Shown piece after piece: positions 35,541-48,500 of a stretch of DNA of 64,000 bases. The first letter of the stretch is position 1. Each line of letters begins with the position of its first letter. A program made the translations under genes and the position numbers. Under the pieces are notes generated by a model. The model saw only the letters and a list, made by a program, of their open reading frames with translations. It was not told where the DNA came from and did no database searches. Origin of the DNA: Chrysoperla carnea (Eukaryota > Arthropoda > Insecta > Neuroptera > Chrysopidae); contig NC_058342.1 in NCBI RefSeq assembly GCF_905475395.1, positions 34,926,140 through 34,990,139 of the forward strand, in the 5' to 3' direction.

Positions 35541-38191
35541 TAGATGTGTTTTGTTTTTGTAATCCTTTAAGTTTTTTCACTGAAATAATTTTTAAAATTC
35601 ATACATCTTTATCTTTATTTATCTTTACTACAAATTATTAAATTGTTTTTTCCAATCCTTTCTTTTTTATTTGCACATAAGGTGCAAATAATTCGCTTTG
35701 TAAATGGAACGAAACGAAACGAACAAATAATTAAAAGTTTTATACTAATTAATTAATACCAGAAAAACTAATTATCGCCATTTATGTTACCTTAAAGTAC
35801 TTTTGGATACGTTTGGCGGAATTTAGCTCTCTGTTAATTTACTGAGCGATCTCCAGTCACACGGCACCGCATTTTAAAGAAAACGTCCATGAAAGTCTAA
35901 TTAAGCGAAAACTCATCATCGCACATTTCGGGGCAAATGCATCTTTTAGGGTTTAAAGGGGATTAAGACAGGAAATTGTTTCAAAAAGGCCACAAAATTT
36001 ATCAATATGATATATATTTGATATAATTTTAGTAATATACGTACGAAGTAATCTATTTTTTTACATCGATATATTGTATTTTTATATTAATTTTTCAATG
36101 ATATGGAAATTTTACCCTTATTAGAGATAAAATTATTATTTTTTATTTATTTAATTCATAATTTATTAACTAAAATTGAACATTTTGTTTATTCAAATCT
36201 TCTCATCCATCGCACTTTTTAAATAAAATCATAAAATTCTACAATATTTTTTTTTTTATTTCAATATTTACATAACTATTGCTTTTTGGACCTCTAATTA
36301 CTCAATAATTCATTGCTTTTAGACATTTTTTTTAGTTTTAAGCCTATTTTACGATTAATTACATGTGTCATTTGAGCACTCACTAATTAGCTCACGAGTT
36401 TGCCAAACTGAGCGCTTGCAAGTTTATATCGGTACCCCATAAGATACTTGAGATACAGTGTGCATGAAAATCGCTCAGTAGACCAATCGAGCGCTTAATT
36501 CTGTCAAACGTCACCAACGGCTGCGTTTCGGAGACTACCGAGCCTCTATTAATTAAAACGCAACCAAAAATTAAAATATATAAATTTGAAAGTCGCGCGA
36601 CAATGACGCACGGCAGCATCAAGTCGCTCATCAACATTTGACAATGACGCAACGTTATTGATTGTAGAATAGGCTTTAGAATGTTTTAAATTAGAAGTTC
36701 TTTTGAGTAAAATATTGAATTTATTTAAAAATGAAATGAAGTTATCAATCAGGGGATTTCCAAAAGAACTAGAGATTTTCTTTCAAGGTAAGTCAATTTC
36801 TCTCCCCTTGTGGGTAAGATGATTAATTCTTGTAAACGATTCGAAGTTATTCCTTGAGAATCAAGATACGCGCCCTACAAGAATATCATGATGTAGGTAC
36901 TATAGGTATGTCATTACGTGTATCTTGGTTTGAAGCGATTTGAAAATAAATTTACACTAAACGTCGCCATAAATACACTCCTAATCATAAATAAATTTGA
37001 AATCTATGTAAATTTCTACAAAAAAACATAGCTATCTTGCATTTGGCAAGAGTTTTCGTAAAAATGGACCAGTTTAATGTCCAAAGGATAGTGCATTGTT
37101 TTATTAAATCGATAAGCACTTGGAAGAAACCAGAGGAAAAATTAGTTGTTGAAAAAAACATTACTGTGTTCGTTTTGAATTGAATGGGAAGTAAAAATTT
37201 TAAGGCACAAAAAACAACAATTATTCTATATTTATAATATGAAAACAAACCGTATCAAATTCAATATTTGAGCGGGAAAAAAATTTCTAATTTAAAAATC
37301 CACAAATCTTTTTTTTTTTGGCACATATCGTAAAAAATGATGATTTTGAATAATGCTCCCACCACACTCCACTTATCTCGCGTTGAGTAACCAGGGAACA
37401 TAAATATAAAAATTATTACAAAAAAAAATATCTATGAAATTATTTATCATGTAATTAGAGTTAGAACCCTGTTGTTCAGTTAAACTATAAAATTTATACT
37501 CAATCAAATACAAACCGTCTTTAACATCATCAATAAAATTATACTTTGTTTAAAACATTTTTTTTATTATTTTACAAAAAAGAGGGGCAATAACGGTTTG
37601 GTTTTTTCATGAATGTATAAATTAATATTAAAAATCAATTATTTAACAATTTTACACACAAACGTAAAAAGTAAAAACAGTATTTTTTTTTTTGTATTCG
37701 AAACTAGAGGTCACTATACGAATTATTTTTCATACTTTTTCTTCAAATATTTTAGATTTTCTTTTTTTTTTTTACAATTTTCAAAAAACTATTCAAATAA
37801 CAAGAATTAGAATATGACTTTTTTTTATATAAAAAGACAAAAAGAAAATATTTTTATTTCAAAAATAACCTAAAAATTTATTTTAAGCCGGCTTATGTAA
37901 TGTAAAATAGAGAGTCCATAAATCGTGAATCTGAGATCAGATAAATCCGCCATTTTTGGAAATTATCTTTAATGTATTACTTTCCGTTACTTGGCTTTTT
38001 GACTACAAGCATATTGTTTGATATTTTGCTCTTGGGGCTTGCGCAATAGCGTGAAATTTTCTCTCATCACAGCCTGAAGGGTTTAATCGGATCTTTAAAA
38101 CGTGTATGTTAAAACACAAGTGGCATAAAAGAAAATTTTGCTATGCAAATATGGCTCAAACAAATGGTGGATTAATCTAAAATATCCCTTA
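35541..38191. other. Intergenic DNA, GC-richer patch at 36390-36660
   Basis: Mostly AT-rich without genes. The patch at about 36390-36660 is more GC-rich, with several CG-containing words (AGTCGCGCGACAATGACGCA, CAACGGCTGCGTTTCGGAGA), but has no recognisable protein on either strand. Confidence 0.4.
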
Positions 38192-38554
38192 TACAGCATG
38201 TCCCAAGAAAAATGTATACACTGATGAATTTCAACGAGATGTACCAGTGTGACTCACAATTACTAGTTTGTGAGCTTGAAGAAGAAGGATGTGTATCGAA
38301 TTTCGGAAGACCACTGCCATTCAACAATCCCACAAGAGGAGAAAGACGCCATCGAAAGATATCTACAATCTCGTAGAAAATCGGCAAGTGATTTTTTTCT
38401 GTGAGGGAATGTCTAGTACAATGTTTGAAGGTGCCGATCATGCCGATATCAGCTGCGTCTAGACCAGAAAGTTCAAAAATTTGAACACTTTCACTAAATG
38501 GTTTCTAAATTTGTTCACATTATTTTAAATTTTGATTTTATTGGAACACCCTGT
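38192..38554. mobile_element. MITE-like element with TACAG-type ends
   Basis: It starts TACAGCATGTCCCAAG and ends TTGGAACACCCTGTA, an imperfect terminal inverted match like the CAGGGTGTTCC family at 20869. The interior has a GC-richer stretch (GAAGAAGAAGGATGTG) but no intact frame of known type. Confidence 0.5.
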
Positions 38555-39296
38555 AGTAAATTGAATAGCCCGCGCGTCCCTCTAACCATGTTACGCATTT
38601 CCGTTGAATTTAGGAAATCAATATCAAAAACTAAGATAAATAAAATTGAAAATTCTAAGCGAAATAAAAATGATAATACCACTTTTTACATTACACATCC
38701 GGTACTTTTCTTTAATAAAAAAATGAAACGAAAATAATTTACACTTACGGTCATTAAGTTAAGAAATCGTTTTTTCTTTAAATTATGAATCACATTTAAC
38801 GGACCACATTCTAAATATGGCCCGTGACATTTCGAACATTCTTATCTCTAATATTATTTATTTATTTAATTTTTTTTTAAGTTTTTCTTCAAATTTTGAC
38901 CGTTGATGAAAAATATTTTTATTTTTTTATTTTAAATTTTTTTTATTGAAAAAAGCGTTTTGTGATATGAGACGATTAACAATAAAATTGAAACCATTTT
39001 TCATTTTTTTTTTTAAATAAAAAATTATAATTTTTTTTCACGAATTTTTCTTTATATAAAAAAGAACACATAATTATTTGTTTGAAGTTAAAAAGTCCAC
39101 TTACAAATCATAAATTTTTGACAATTCGATTTAAGGAAGAGGAGGTACGATTCGAGATCAATCGACATCCCTCAACACGAATTTTCTTTTCGGTTTGTAC
39201 TCTTCTCAGTCAATATCGAGCTTGGCTGAAAGAATCCTGCTTTATAGAATCATTCGCAACAATGATATTTCCTGTCATTTTTACGAGACAATTAGT
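38555..39296. other. Intergenic DNA, nothing recognised
   Basis: T-rich and A-rich sequence without a supported gene. Confidence 0.4.
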
Positions 39297-39663
39297 CAGG
39301 GACGGCTTAACCATTAGCCAGAGTAAGGAATTGCCTAGGGACCCCACACTAACACAAGTTTGAGTCTTTTATGACAATAGGTATCAGTGCTTTTTCGAAG
39401 CATGGTGTGAGTTGATGAAATACTTCATACTTAGAGAACAGAACCATCTAGTATCGAATAGTAGAACTAATAATATGGATGCGTTATGTACGTCAATTTC
39501 TAAGATTTTATGAACGATTTTGTATCCAAAAAAAGTTAGAAAAGTTAAATAAAAACATGTTTCAGAAAACTAGAAGAAGTTGATGATCTTTAAACGTCTG
39601 AAAAAGGATTCCGAGAGTTGCATTGTCTAGGGAACTGTACCTACATTGGTTAATCCGGCCCTG
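39297..39663. mobile_element. hAT-type MITE, 367 bp
   Basis: Ends CAGGGACGGCTTAACCATT and TTGGTTAATCCGGCCCTG are inverted repeats with few mismatches. Flanking 8-mers CAATTAGT (39289-39296) and AAATTAGT (39664-39671) match at 7 of 8, as expected for a hAT target duplication. No coding capacity. A different subfamily from the element at 15673. Confidence 0.8.
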
Positions 39664-39671
39664 AAATTAGT

Positions 39672-41154
39672 AGCCCCTTTGTATTTACCCCCTCCCATCT
39701 TGTTACTCTTATTTGAAAGTGCTCTGAAGATACAAATAAGCTAATGACGGCATTCTTGATAAAAGGATTTGGGCCATTTTCTATTGAAAAAAAAAGATTG
39801 CTTTGAAAGAATCGAATGGTAACCGTTGTCACTATCCATAATTTTAAAACAGATATAAAAAAATATGCAGAGCCTTAACATGTACTGACGTTATATACAT
39901 TTTTAGGTCCATGATAACAGTTATCACTTATTTCTTTCAATTCGAAAGATTTTATATATTTCCCTAAAGCCACCCCCTTTTAAATCGAGCATTAATTCCA
40001 TTCTTTGGTCACATTTTCCCTCGAACAAATACAGTTTAAAAGTTTATAATCAAATACGGATTTGAATCTTCATATTGAGTGAACCGCTGGAATCGAATGT
40101 GTATGTGATTTTCGAGCCAGATATTACCTTACGAAAGTAAATCGAAAAAAAATGGAGATTTTGTGGTTAATATCGATGAAGAAACAGGTTTTCAGAATTC
40201 AATTCTGAGGTTATCAGTTCTGGAATTCAATTCTCATGTTGAGGTTAGTTATGATTTTTTAACACCATGAAGTTAGTCGATAAACGAAATGTCACTCACA
40301 ATAGACAAGGATAGATAAATGACAGATTAAATGTTATCTATGAACACAATAGATAGGTTTATAGAAGTTTAACTTCTTATGCGCGTACTTCTTTTAAACC
40401 TTGTTTTCAGAATCTTAAATCGATTCTAAACCTGCTCTTCGGCGAGATTATTTTCAATTACAAACTTTCGAAGTTGGGGTCAATTAGTATACGAAAATTC
40501 GGGTTGTTTTACTTCTAGCTTGAGCGTCCCCAAAGAATATCCTGAATGACTTTGTAAATGAACTTTTATTTATAAATTAACAGAAAAGAAAAACAGATTT
40601 TAATAAAAAAAAATTTAATTATGGTTATTTAATAATTAATAATATATTATATATAATTTTTTTTTTAATATCTTGTAACTAATTTTGAGTTGAAAATTAA
40701 GTTTTTCAACCATTTTCTTTTTGTATTTATTAAATACGTCAATACTATACAAATATACAACACTGAATTTAAAAAAAAACTTTTTTTTTAATCCAATCGA
40801 AAATGTTTTTTATTTCGAATATCGTTGCGCAAACAGACCGGTCCGTTTTATGTTCACTGTGACACGTAGTACACAAATCGTGCGACGATATAATGGAGAT
40901 GATTTCACCAAAATTTTCCATCAGACTAAACTATTCGAGGTCTATTTTATTTAAATGCAAACCAGTCGTAAAGGTTTTTCTTATATGTTACAATTTTCAA
41001 AAAATATTTTTTACAAAACGTAAAATAATTGTTTTTTTTTTTCGTTGGAAAGTTTTTTCTTCAATCAAAACGTAAAGCGAAACTTTCGAGTTTACGGTAC
41101 TTAAAACGTAAAACTATCAGTGAAGGTTTTACAAATATCTTGCTAAATATTATT
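39672..41154. other. Intergenic DNA, nothing recognised
   Basis: AT-rich; short frames only. No repeat edge seen. Confidence 0.4.
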
Positions 41155-41375
41155 TTTAACCGACTTCAAACAAGAAAGGAGGAGGTTCTCAATTCGACTG
41201 TATTTTTTTTTACCTCAGAACTTTCGACTGGGTGAACCGATTTTGATTTCTATTTGAAAGCTGATGCTTCCCGTGTGGTCCCATTTGAATTTGGCCCAGT
41301 TATGACAATGACATCCATGAGAAAACCATATAAGTCTTAAATTTGCGTCAAGTAACTATGTGCGACTTCAAAAAA
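41155..41375 (+). repeat. Widespread insect repeat fragment
   Basis: AACCGACTTCAAACAAGAAA, GGAGGAGGTTCTCAATTCGA, CTTTCGACTGGGTGAACCGA and GCTTCCCGTGTGGTCCCATT form a sequence I recognise as a repeat common in many insect genomes, probably a retroelement 3' end. It does not code here. Confidence 0.6.
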
Positions 41376-42572
41376 AGTATTTCAAAACAAATGAATGTAG
41401 TTACAATTATTGTTATTTTTGAAGTAGATGTCAGCACGTGATATTGAAACTATTTTTTTAAAAATATCTCCTGTAATTTAGTGCATTATGGACCAAGAAT
41501 ACCGGGCTCTATAATCTGTATTTAATGATATATCAGACGGTCGGGCAAAATCATCCTGCAGTGTTTCGGAGTAATAATCGCATGTCCTGCAGTTGCCTTT
41601 AGGTTTCAAAGAAAGCAAAGGTTTTTCTTCGGGAATACGGATACCTAGTTTTTGCATGTTTTTTGCAGTAATTTTGCAAGATATTTATAAAAAATAAAAA
41701 AGTGTACACTCGAATTATCGATTCATCTTTGATTGCAGAATAAACTTGTTTATATTTAAACATTTTTCACCTAAAATTAAAAATTTTCTATTTTTTTCCA
41801 CACCTTGGGTGTAAATAACTCCCTCCAAAGCGAATGGAATCAGTCGTTTCAGTCGAATTTTCTAAATTTCATATATAATGTAGCTTTGTCCTTCTGATAA
41901 AAGATTTCCACGGCCTGAATGTAAATTTAAAAGGTTCTATTCTGCCTTTTCAGGATTTTCCGAGAAATGGGATAAGCTAAAAGCAAATTATTCGTGTCCA
42001 TGGTAGCTTTTAATCGGAATGACATAAACTACACCAAATTCGAAATTCAGACATTTCACTGGAGAGCTATTTTCCATAAATTTTGAGGGGGGATCCTTAA
42101 TTAAATAATAAAAAAAAAACCACTGTACAACAAATTTTCTTATCAGTTACATAAGATTTTTTTTTCCATATTCTTTTTTTTTTTATAAAATATACAAAAT
42201 TTTCTTTTTTTTTTCAATAACATGGGTTTTTTTTTGGGTTAAAAATTAGCGCCCCGTGTGTGTGAAGCTTAGAGATCTTAAAAACAAACTATGCACTAAG
42301 TTCACACCGCGATGCGAGTTCGTTTGGAAGAAATAATTTGCAAAAAAAAAACATAAAAAATTAATAAGACCCATAATATGTAATTAATATATATATATAC
42401 AACTGTACAATGACCTTGGAGGCCATTTTGTTTTTGATTTTTTAAAGTATGTGCAAGTTTATTAAATTTAGACAATTTTTAATGTCGTTGTTTCGGTTTT
42501 AAACTATTTAAATAAGCTCATGTTTCAAAATAAAATATTCTGGAAGAGCTTTTTTTGAGTTTTTTCACAGTC

Positions 42573-42578
42573 TTTATT
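42573..42578 (-). promoter_or_regulatory. Candidate FoxP poly(A) signal
   Basis: TTTATT on the plus strand reads AATAAA on the minus strand, 17 nt past the FoxP stop codon. A second one lies at 42458-42463. Which is used cannot be told from sequence. Confidence 0.35.
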
Positions 42579-42594
42579 GCACATGCGTATTTCA

Positions 42595-45500
42595 CTATGC
42601 GTCTAACATATCATTTTCATTATGTTCGGTGGCCATTGATAAATCTTCGGCCATGTTATCGTCATGTTCCAAACCAATACCGTACATGTCGTCATGATCC
42701 AAATCCCCTTCATCACACACACTTCCATGTTCTAGTTGTTCTCGCTTTATAACGTGCGTATGTGGATCGATACCCATCGATTGATTATTCACCATAGATG
42801 TTACTTCGGCATTTGACATATTTTGTAAGTTTGCGATAGACGTTGGTGGCATTCCATTCTCCAATGAAAGACCTTCCATTTTAATTGGATATGATGTACC
42901 ATTCACCGGTGATCTGTATTGAAAAGAGTCAAAACTTTAATTGAGAGTTGACGATATGAACTTGAGTGTCTTAAATCCGTACCTGTTATTTTGTATGGGT
43001 GATTCGGATCGACCTCGTGGTTTATCTAGACGTGATGACATCATACCACCGCCCATTGGAGGTGTTAGGAACGCCATACTGTTTTCTTCCATCAATGCGG
43101 CCTGGATTTTACAAGAAACAAAATTAGGAACAGATCTATCTATCGTAAATTGGCTTGAGCAAAAATGTTCAATTATAATTAAACAAGATTAACAAAGTTG
43201 GAGAGAGGCAAGGCTTTGATGCACGAAGACTCTTCCAAACCCCCGTGAAGTAGCACGAAGTTGGGCGAGGAACGACTTGTGGTATGTCGCCCGTCCCTGC
43301 CTTGTTGAGTGCTTTATTTTGCCTAACTTTATCGAATATACTCTGCGATCCATGCTCTCGATACATCCATACGAGAGTATGGATGGGGGTTAAAAAGAAC
43401 TAGTTTTTAAGAGGTTATATCCAGTTGCGAGCACAAAAAAATATTTTTTTTTGGGACTCCTGGAGGTACTCCAAAAAAAAGTGTCTGGCGGTGAGCACCA
43501 TATCTCTGGCTTGGATTCCAGAAAGAGATCAGCTACCTTTTGACCTAAATATGTTCCACCTGGACAGCTATTGCAACTTAACGTAATTTAGTACTGGGCG
43601 ATGAAAGTTAATGTTAAATTTGGGCTGGGAAACAAATTCAAAATTTGTATACTCACGTGTAAATTTGCATTCAATGCATCGGCGTACAAAATTGGACTAT
43701 GTGTTAAGGTGGGACGTTTATTAGACTGTTGAGCCCTGTTGAACGAAACTTGAATTAGAATCATAATAACTAAATTTTGTCGTAAAATTAAATTCCTTAA
43801 ACTTAAAATTAAACGTATCTTGCGTCATTAAACTTTCATCTAAACATAAATTCCATATCATTCCATTTTATATAAATGCAACATTCCAACCTAATTTTTC
43901 CTTCTAAGGAACTAATTTCGTTCTCAAACATGCACTCTAATCTTACCTTTTTTGGGATAAATTGTTGATCCGTCATCATGATTTTTGGGGTACGTGTTAC
44001 TCACCTGATTGGCTAAATTTTAATAATTTTAGGAGAATCATACAGAATTTTAGATTTATGGAAATTTTTCTTCAATGATAAGTTCGTTGATAGCTCATTG
44101 AAATTCGTAGCTGAGGGTGCAACAATATTGTATCTAGAATTCTCTAAAGTTCCTTTAAAGAAACTTTTGAGGCAAACTTTTTTGGAATAAAGTTTCGAGC
44201 TTTATTGGTGTATAGTTGCCTTGATTTTTTTTTACATTGGGCATCCAATTTATGCTTTATTTCGCCAATTGTCAAATTCATTTGGATTGACAAACTTAAA
44301 GGGCCTTAAACTTGAAATCAATTTATTGATATTCGTAGCTGGCAATATCTTGAAATTGGCAAAGTGTGACATAAATTAGATGTGTCATTAAAATTTGGGT
44401 CAGAAATGAGTAATTTTTGAAACATATAAATAATTCTAGTTACAGTACTGGAAATTAGACCAAATTTCGTTTAAAATTTGGCTTAGTTATGAGGGACGAC
44501 ATGCAGCAAAAAAGTATGCAAAAAGCAATTTTGAGTTATCAACGAAAAATATTCTGTATGATTCAGAATAACAGTTTTCCAGTAGCGGATACCAGAGACA
44601 CGATTTGTTTGAAGGATGGGGTGAATTTTCAACCCCTCTCTGGATCCATCACTGGTTTTTTTTCTATTTGACTTCCAAAAAATTGTTGAAAGCATGCTTT
44701 AGAAAAACGAATTGTATTCTTAGACTTAAAATTATCAGACATTCAAATTTGTTACACCAATCTCACATTTTATAATTGAAAATGTGAAATTAGATGAGAA
44801 ATTTGAATTGAGCATGCGTAGTATAAATTCTTAAAAACTAGTTTTCTTTAAACTCTAAAACACAAAATGTTACCTTTAAAGCGAGAATCTCACCATTATA
44901 AATTCTAAAATTTATGAGTTTGCTCCACAGCGATTTTCCTAGTGTAAACTGTTTTTCCCATCATTGGAAAAAATTGTCTTGCGAAAATTACAAATAAAAA
45001 TTTATTGATAACCCATTTAATTTTGGGACGATTTAAGTTACTTCGCTTAACAATTTTGTTCAATGATCCAAAAAAATTGAGTTCGTGGTTTTCTTAATAA
45101 AAATAAATACTCAAGAATGACGACAGTTAACAGAATTTGAGGGTCGCGATCAAGAAAAATAATTGAGAAAATGTGGTCTTTGATATAAAAACTTACAAGT
45201 GAAAATTTGATAAAAATTTTTAAGGAAATGAAAATATGTTGAATGGCCGATTTCAATGACGATTGTTGAATTGTATGCCGGCCTAAAAGCCTGTAAAGTA
45301 GATTTAGTTTATTTTCAGTAATTTTCTCATTTTCAAGAGAGACGTAGATGTGTTGGGAGAATTGGAAACAATTTCGTTGAAGAAGGAATTATTTTTTAAA
45401 ATATTGAAAATTAGCACTAAAATAATAAATTATTTGTTCTGATATCGTTTTCAAGTGCAAAACTAAGCGATTTTTTTGTTTATTTAAATCTGTTTTTTGT

Positions 45501-48500
45501 TATTTTTTAAAATAATACACAAGCACTTTTGAATTTTTCTTTTAATTCTGATTCGTGCATAAGAGAAAATGATAAATGAAAAAAACCTTTTCTGTTTTTG
45601 TTTAAATAAAAAATTTGTTTGGGACCTCTCATTCCGCAAGACTTAAAAAATAAAAAATAAATGTACTCAAAAAGTCGTCATCACAATGAAATCAATCCAA
45701 AAGAAAAAATCATTCCCAAAAGAAAAATAAAAATTAAACCCTTCACAGCCACTGATTTTGGTTATGTATTTTTTTTTACAGGAAATGCTCCTATAATGTA
45801 TCAAATTTGTTTTTCTCGAAAATTTCGCATGCAATTTTTTTGTTTAGTGTGTATTCATCGTGAGAAAATGCAAATTTTTATATGTGTAAATGATTTTTCA
45901 AAGCAGAGGTCCGTTTTTTTTTTCCATAGCAAATGTGATTGGTAAGTGTGTAAGTTTCATGCGACTTTTCATGAAAATGAAGAATGCATTTCATTTTTTG
46001 TGTAGGATGCAAATCTATTTTTCATTCCATTTGTAGTGTGTGTGGTGTAGTGTATTGTTCAAGACCCATGCAAATTTTCGGCTTGAGTGTTTGGAGAGAG
46101 AAAGAGTATTTTCATGCCATTTCTCATGTGTCCTCTACAACTCTTTCTCCGGCAGGCATCATTCACGTGACAATAAAAGCAGCAGCCATAAGCATCGAGC
46201 AGGATATTTTTAGTTTTATTTCGTGAAAGGGGGGAAAACTGCTACATTATGATGTGAGAAAACATGCCAGTTTTTGGATGAATTTTAAATGATCTACTAT
46301 AAACTACGTTGCGTATGTGCTATCGGATACTTGCTATAAAAGTGTAGGGATCTAACTCTAGCATAAACATTGATGGTCAGACATCCAGTTTTGCTATAAG
46401 TATCATTGATTAAACAAAAGGAATATTGTCGAAAACATGTATTTTTCGACAATATTCCTTTTGTGCTTAATCAATGATTCTTATAGCATAACTAGATGCT
46501 TGACCATCGATGTTTATGTTATAGTTAGATCACTACAAAGAGCAAATATTTCACTAAGGATGCAAAGCGTTCGATTCATTTTTTTGCGATTTTGATTTAG
46601 TAAATAAAAAAATTTGAAGCACTATTTAATCCTGGATTAAAAAAAAAAATGAGACCTAAATCTACAGCACTAAATGATTTCAATAATCTAAATAGCCACT
46701 ATTAAGGATCTATGAAAATTTGGCAGAATTGGATATGAAAGATCTGTATTAAATTACAGGAGATTAATTAAAAAAGGGTAAAATTGAAAAAAAAAAAAAA
46801 TAAATAAATACTACGGGAAAAGATATGGCGGCAAATATTTGGCGTCCGCTTAAACAGAAATAAGTCGAATGATCTTTTTAACAAAGATCATAATTTAGTG
46901 TGTGCTTACTGTGCAGGGTGGGTCGTGTTTGGTGGAGTAGGTGATGGGGTTGGATCATATTTCCTAGGGCGACCCCGAGATAGATGTCGCCGCTTGACAA
47001 ATTCAGCATCATCCACCATCCAAAATGATCCAAAGTCGTCTTCATAACGCACAAAACACTTATGCAGTGACAGGTTCGTTCGAATCGCGTTCTGTTTGCC
47101 ACCACCATGGAAACAGAAGCATGTTTAACAACAAAATTTCCAAACTTGTTTTTTTTTTTTATTATTATATTTTGTTTAACGGTTTTTTATTTAAAATAAT
47201 ATTATCCAAGTTATTTTTATCGCCATAAAAATATGTCCATGCTTTTAGTTAAAGTTATTTTACCTGTTTTTATTCTGGAACACCGTTGGAACACCTTCTG
47301 GGCTAGAGTGACTTTTGTATTCGTAAATTTCACAAACATACTCGATCTAAATCAGAAAATTCAACCACATTTTCGAAATTTGAGCTTCAAAACCCATAGA
47401 CATGTAGTTAACCAATAGACAGCTCTATGATTTAACACACTTTGTGAGCCTTGACAAAAGAGTAGTTTTCCAAAAATTTTGAGTTTGAAGATGTTTATCT
47501 CAAGTTTCGTGCCCAACGTTGGGTGGGGATTTGTGATTGGTTCAATTTTCCGAAAAACTAGATCCCACTTTCAATCCAAATAAAAGATAAAATAATCAAA
47601 TTACAAAACCAGAACACACTCTTTATCACGCATGATTAAAATCAAAAAAGAAAATTTGTATACAAAATACGAGAGAGAGCAACACGCAAGCCATTTGATA
47701 GAAAGAGTTAGAATATAATAAAAAAAGTGAAAAATTCACACGACATATCACTTATATTTGTATTGTTAGTATATTTAAAAAAAATAATAATGTGAAATAG
47801 TTGTGGGGTATAAAATGGCGGCCCCCGAGACATACCCCGCGGATGGTAACCCTTGGACAGCGGGACCGGCTGAGCCGCCCGTCGAACATCGTTGAGGTCT
47901 ACGTTTATAAAATTCCACTTCATCCACTGTCCAAACAGCACCTTTTACATTTTCGACCCTCATGAAACATTTGTGAAGCGACAAGTTGTGTCGCACTGCG
48001 TTCTACCATACAACAAAATCAAAAACAAATCATAATAAGCAAAAAATAACAACTAATATTCATTTGTTTATCGTTTGGTTTTTATTTTTAGTGCGCATGT
48101 GCACTAAAAACAAATCTATCACTTTTTAATTATTTAAATTACACATTGAGTTTTTGCTACTAAATTATATTTTTTATCTTGCCCAATTTGTTAGAATATT
48201 CTGTCTTAGGATTCCGAAATGCCTCTCCAAAATTTTTCTATTTTAAACAAATTGGACAAGATAGATTTAGCTTCAGTTTTTATTTAAAAAAAAAAAAAAA
48301 AATTGAATTTTGAAAATTAAATGAAATTAAAATTAAAAAATAAATCGTAAAAAAAAATTATGGAGTAAAAAATCGTGCAGACATTAAAAAATTTGAAATC
48401 ATGCTAAACAATTTAAATTAAAAAAATGGTTTAAAAAAAATTTTTAAACGAAAAATAATTTTGAAATAAATAACCTAAAATCATGCTTTCTCTTGAACCG

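Noticed and set aside
39082..39363. 93-codon frame between Past1 and FoxP
   Set aside because: No family resemblance; its end runs into the hAT MITE at 39297.
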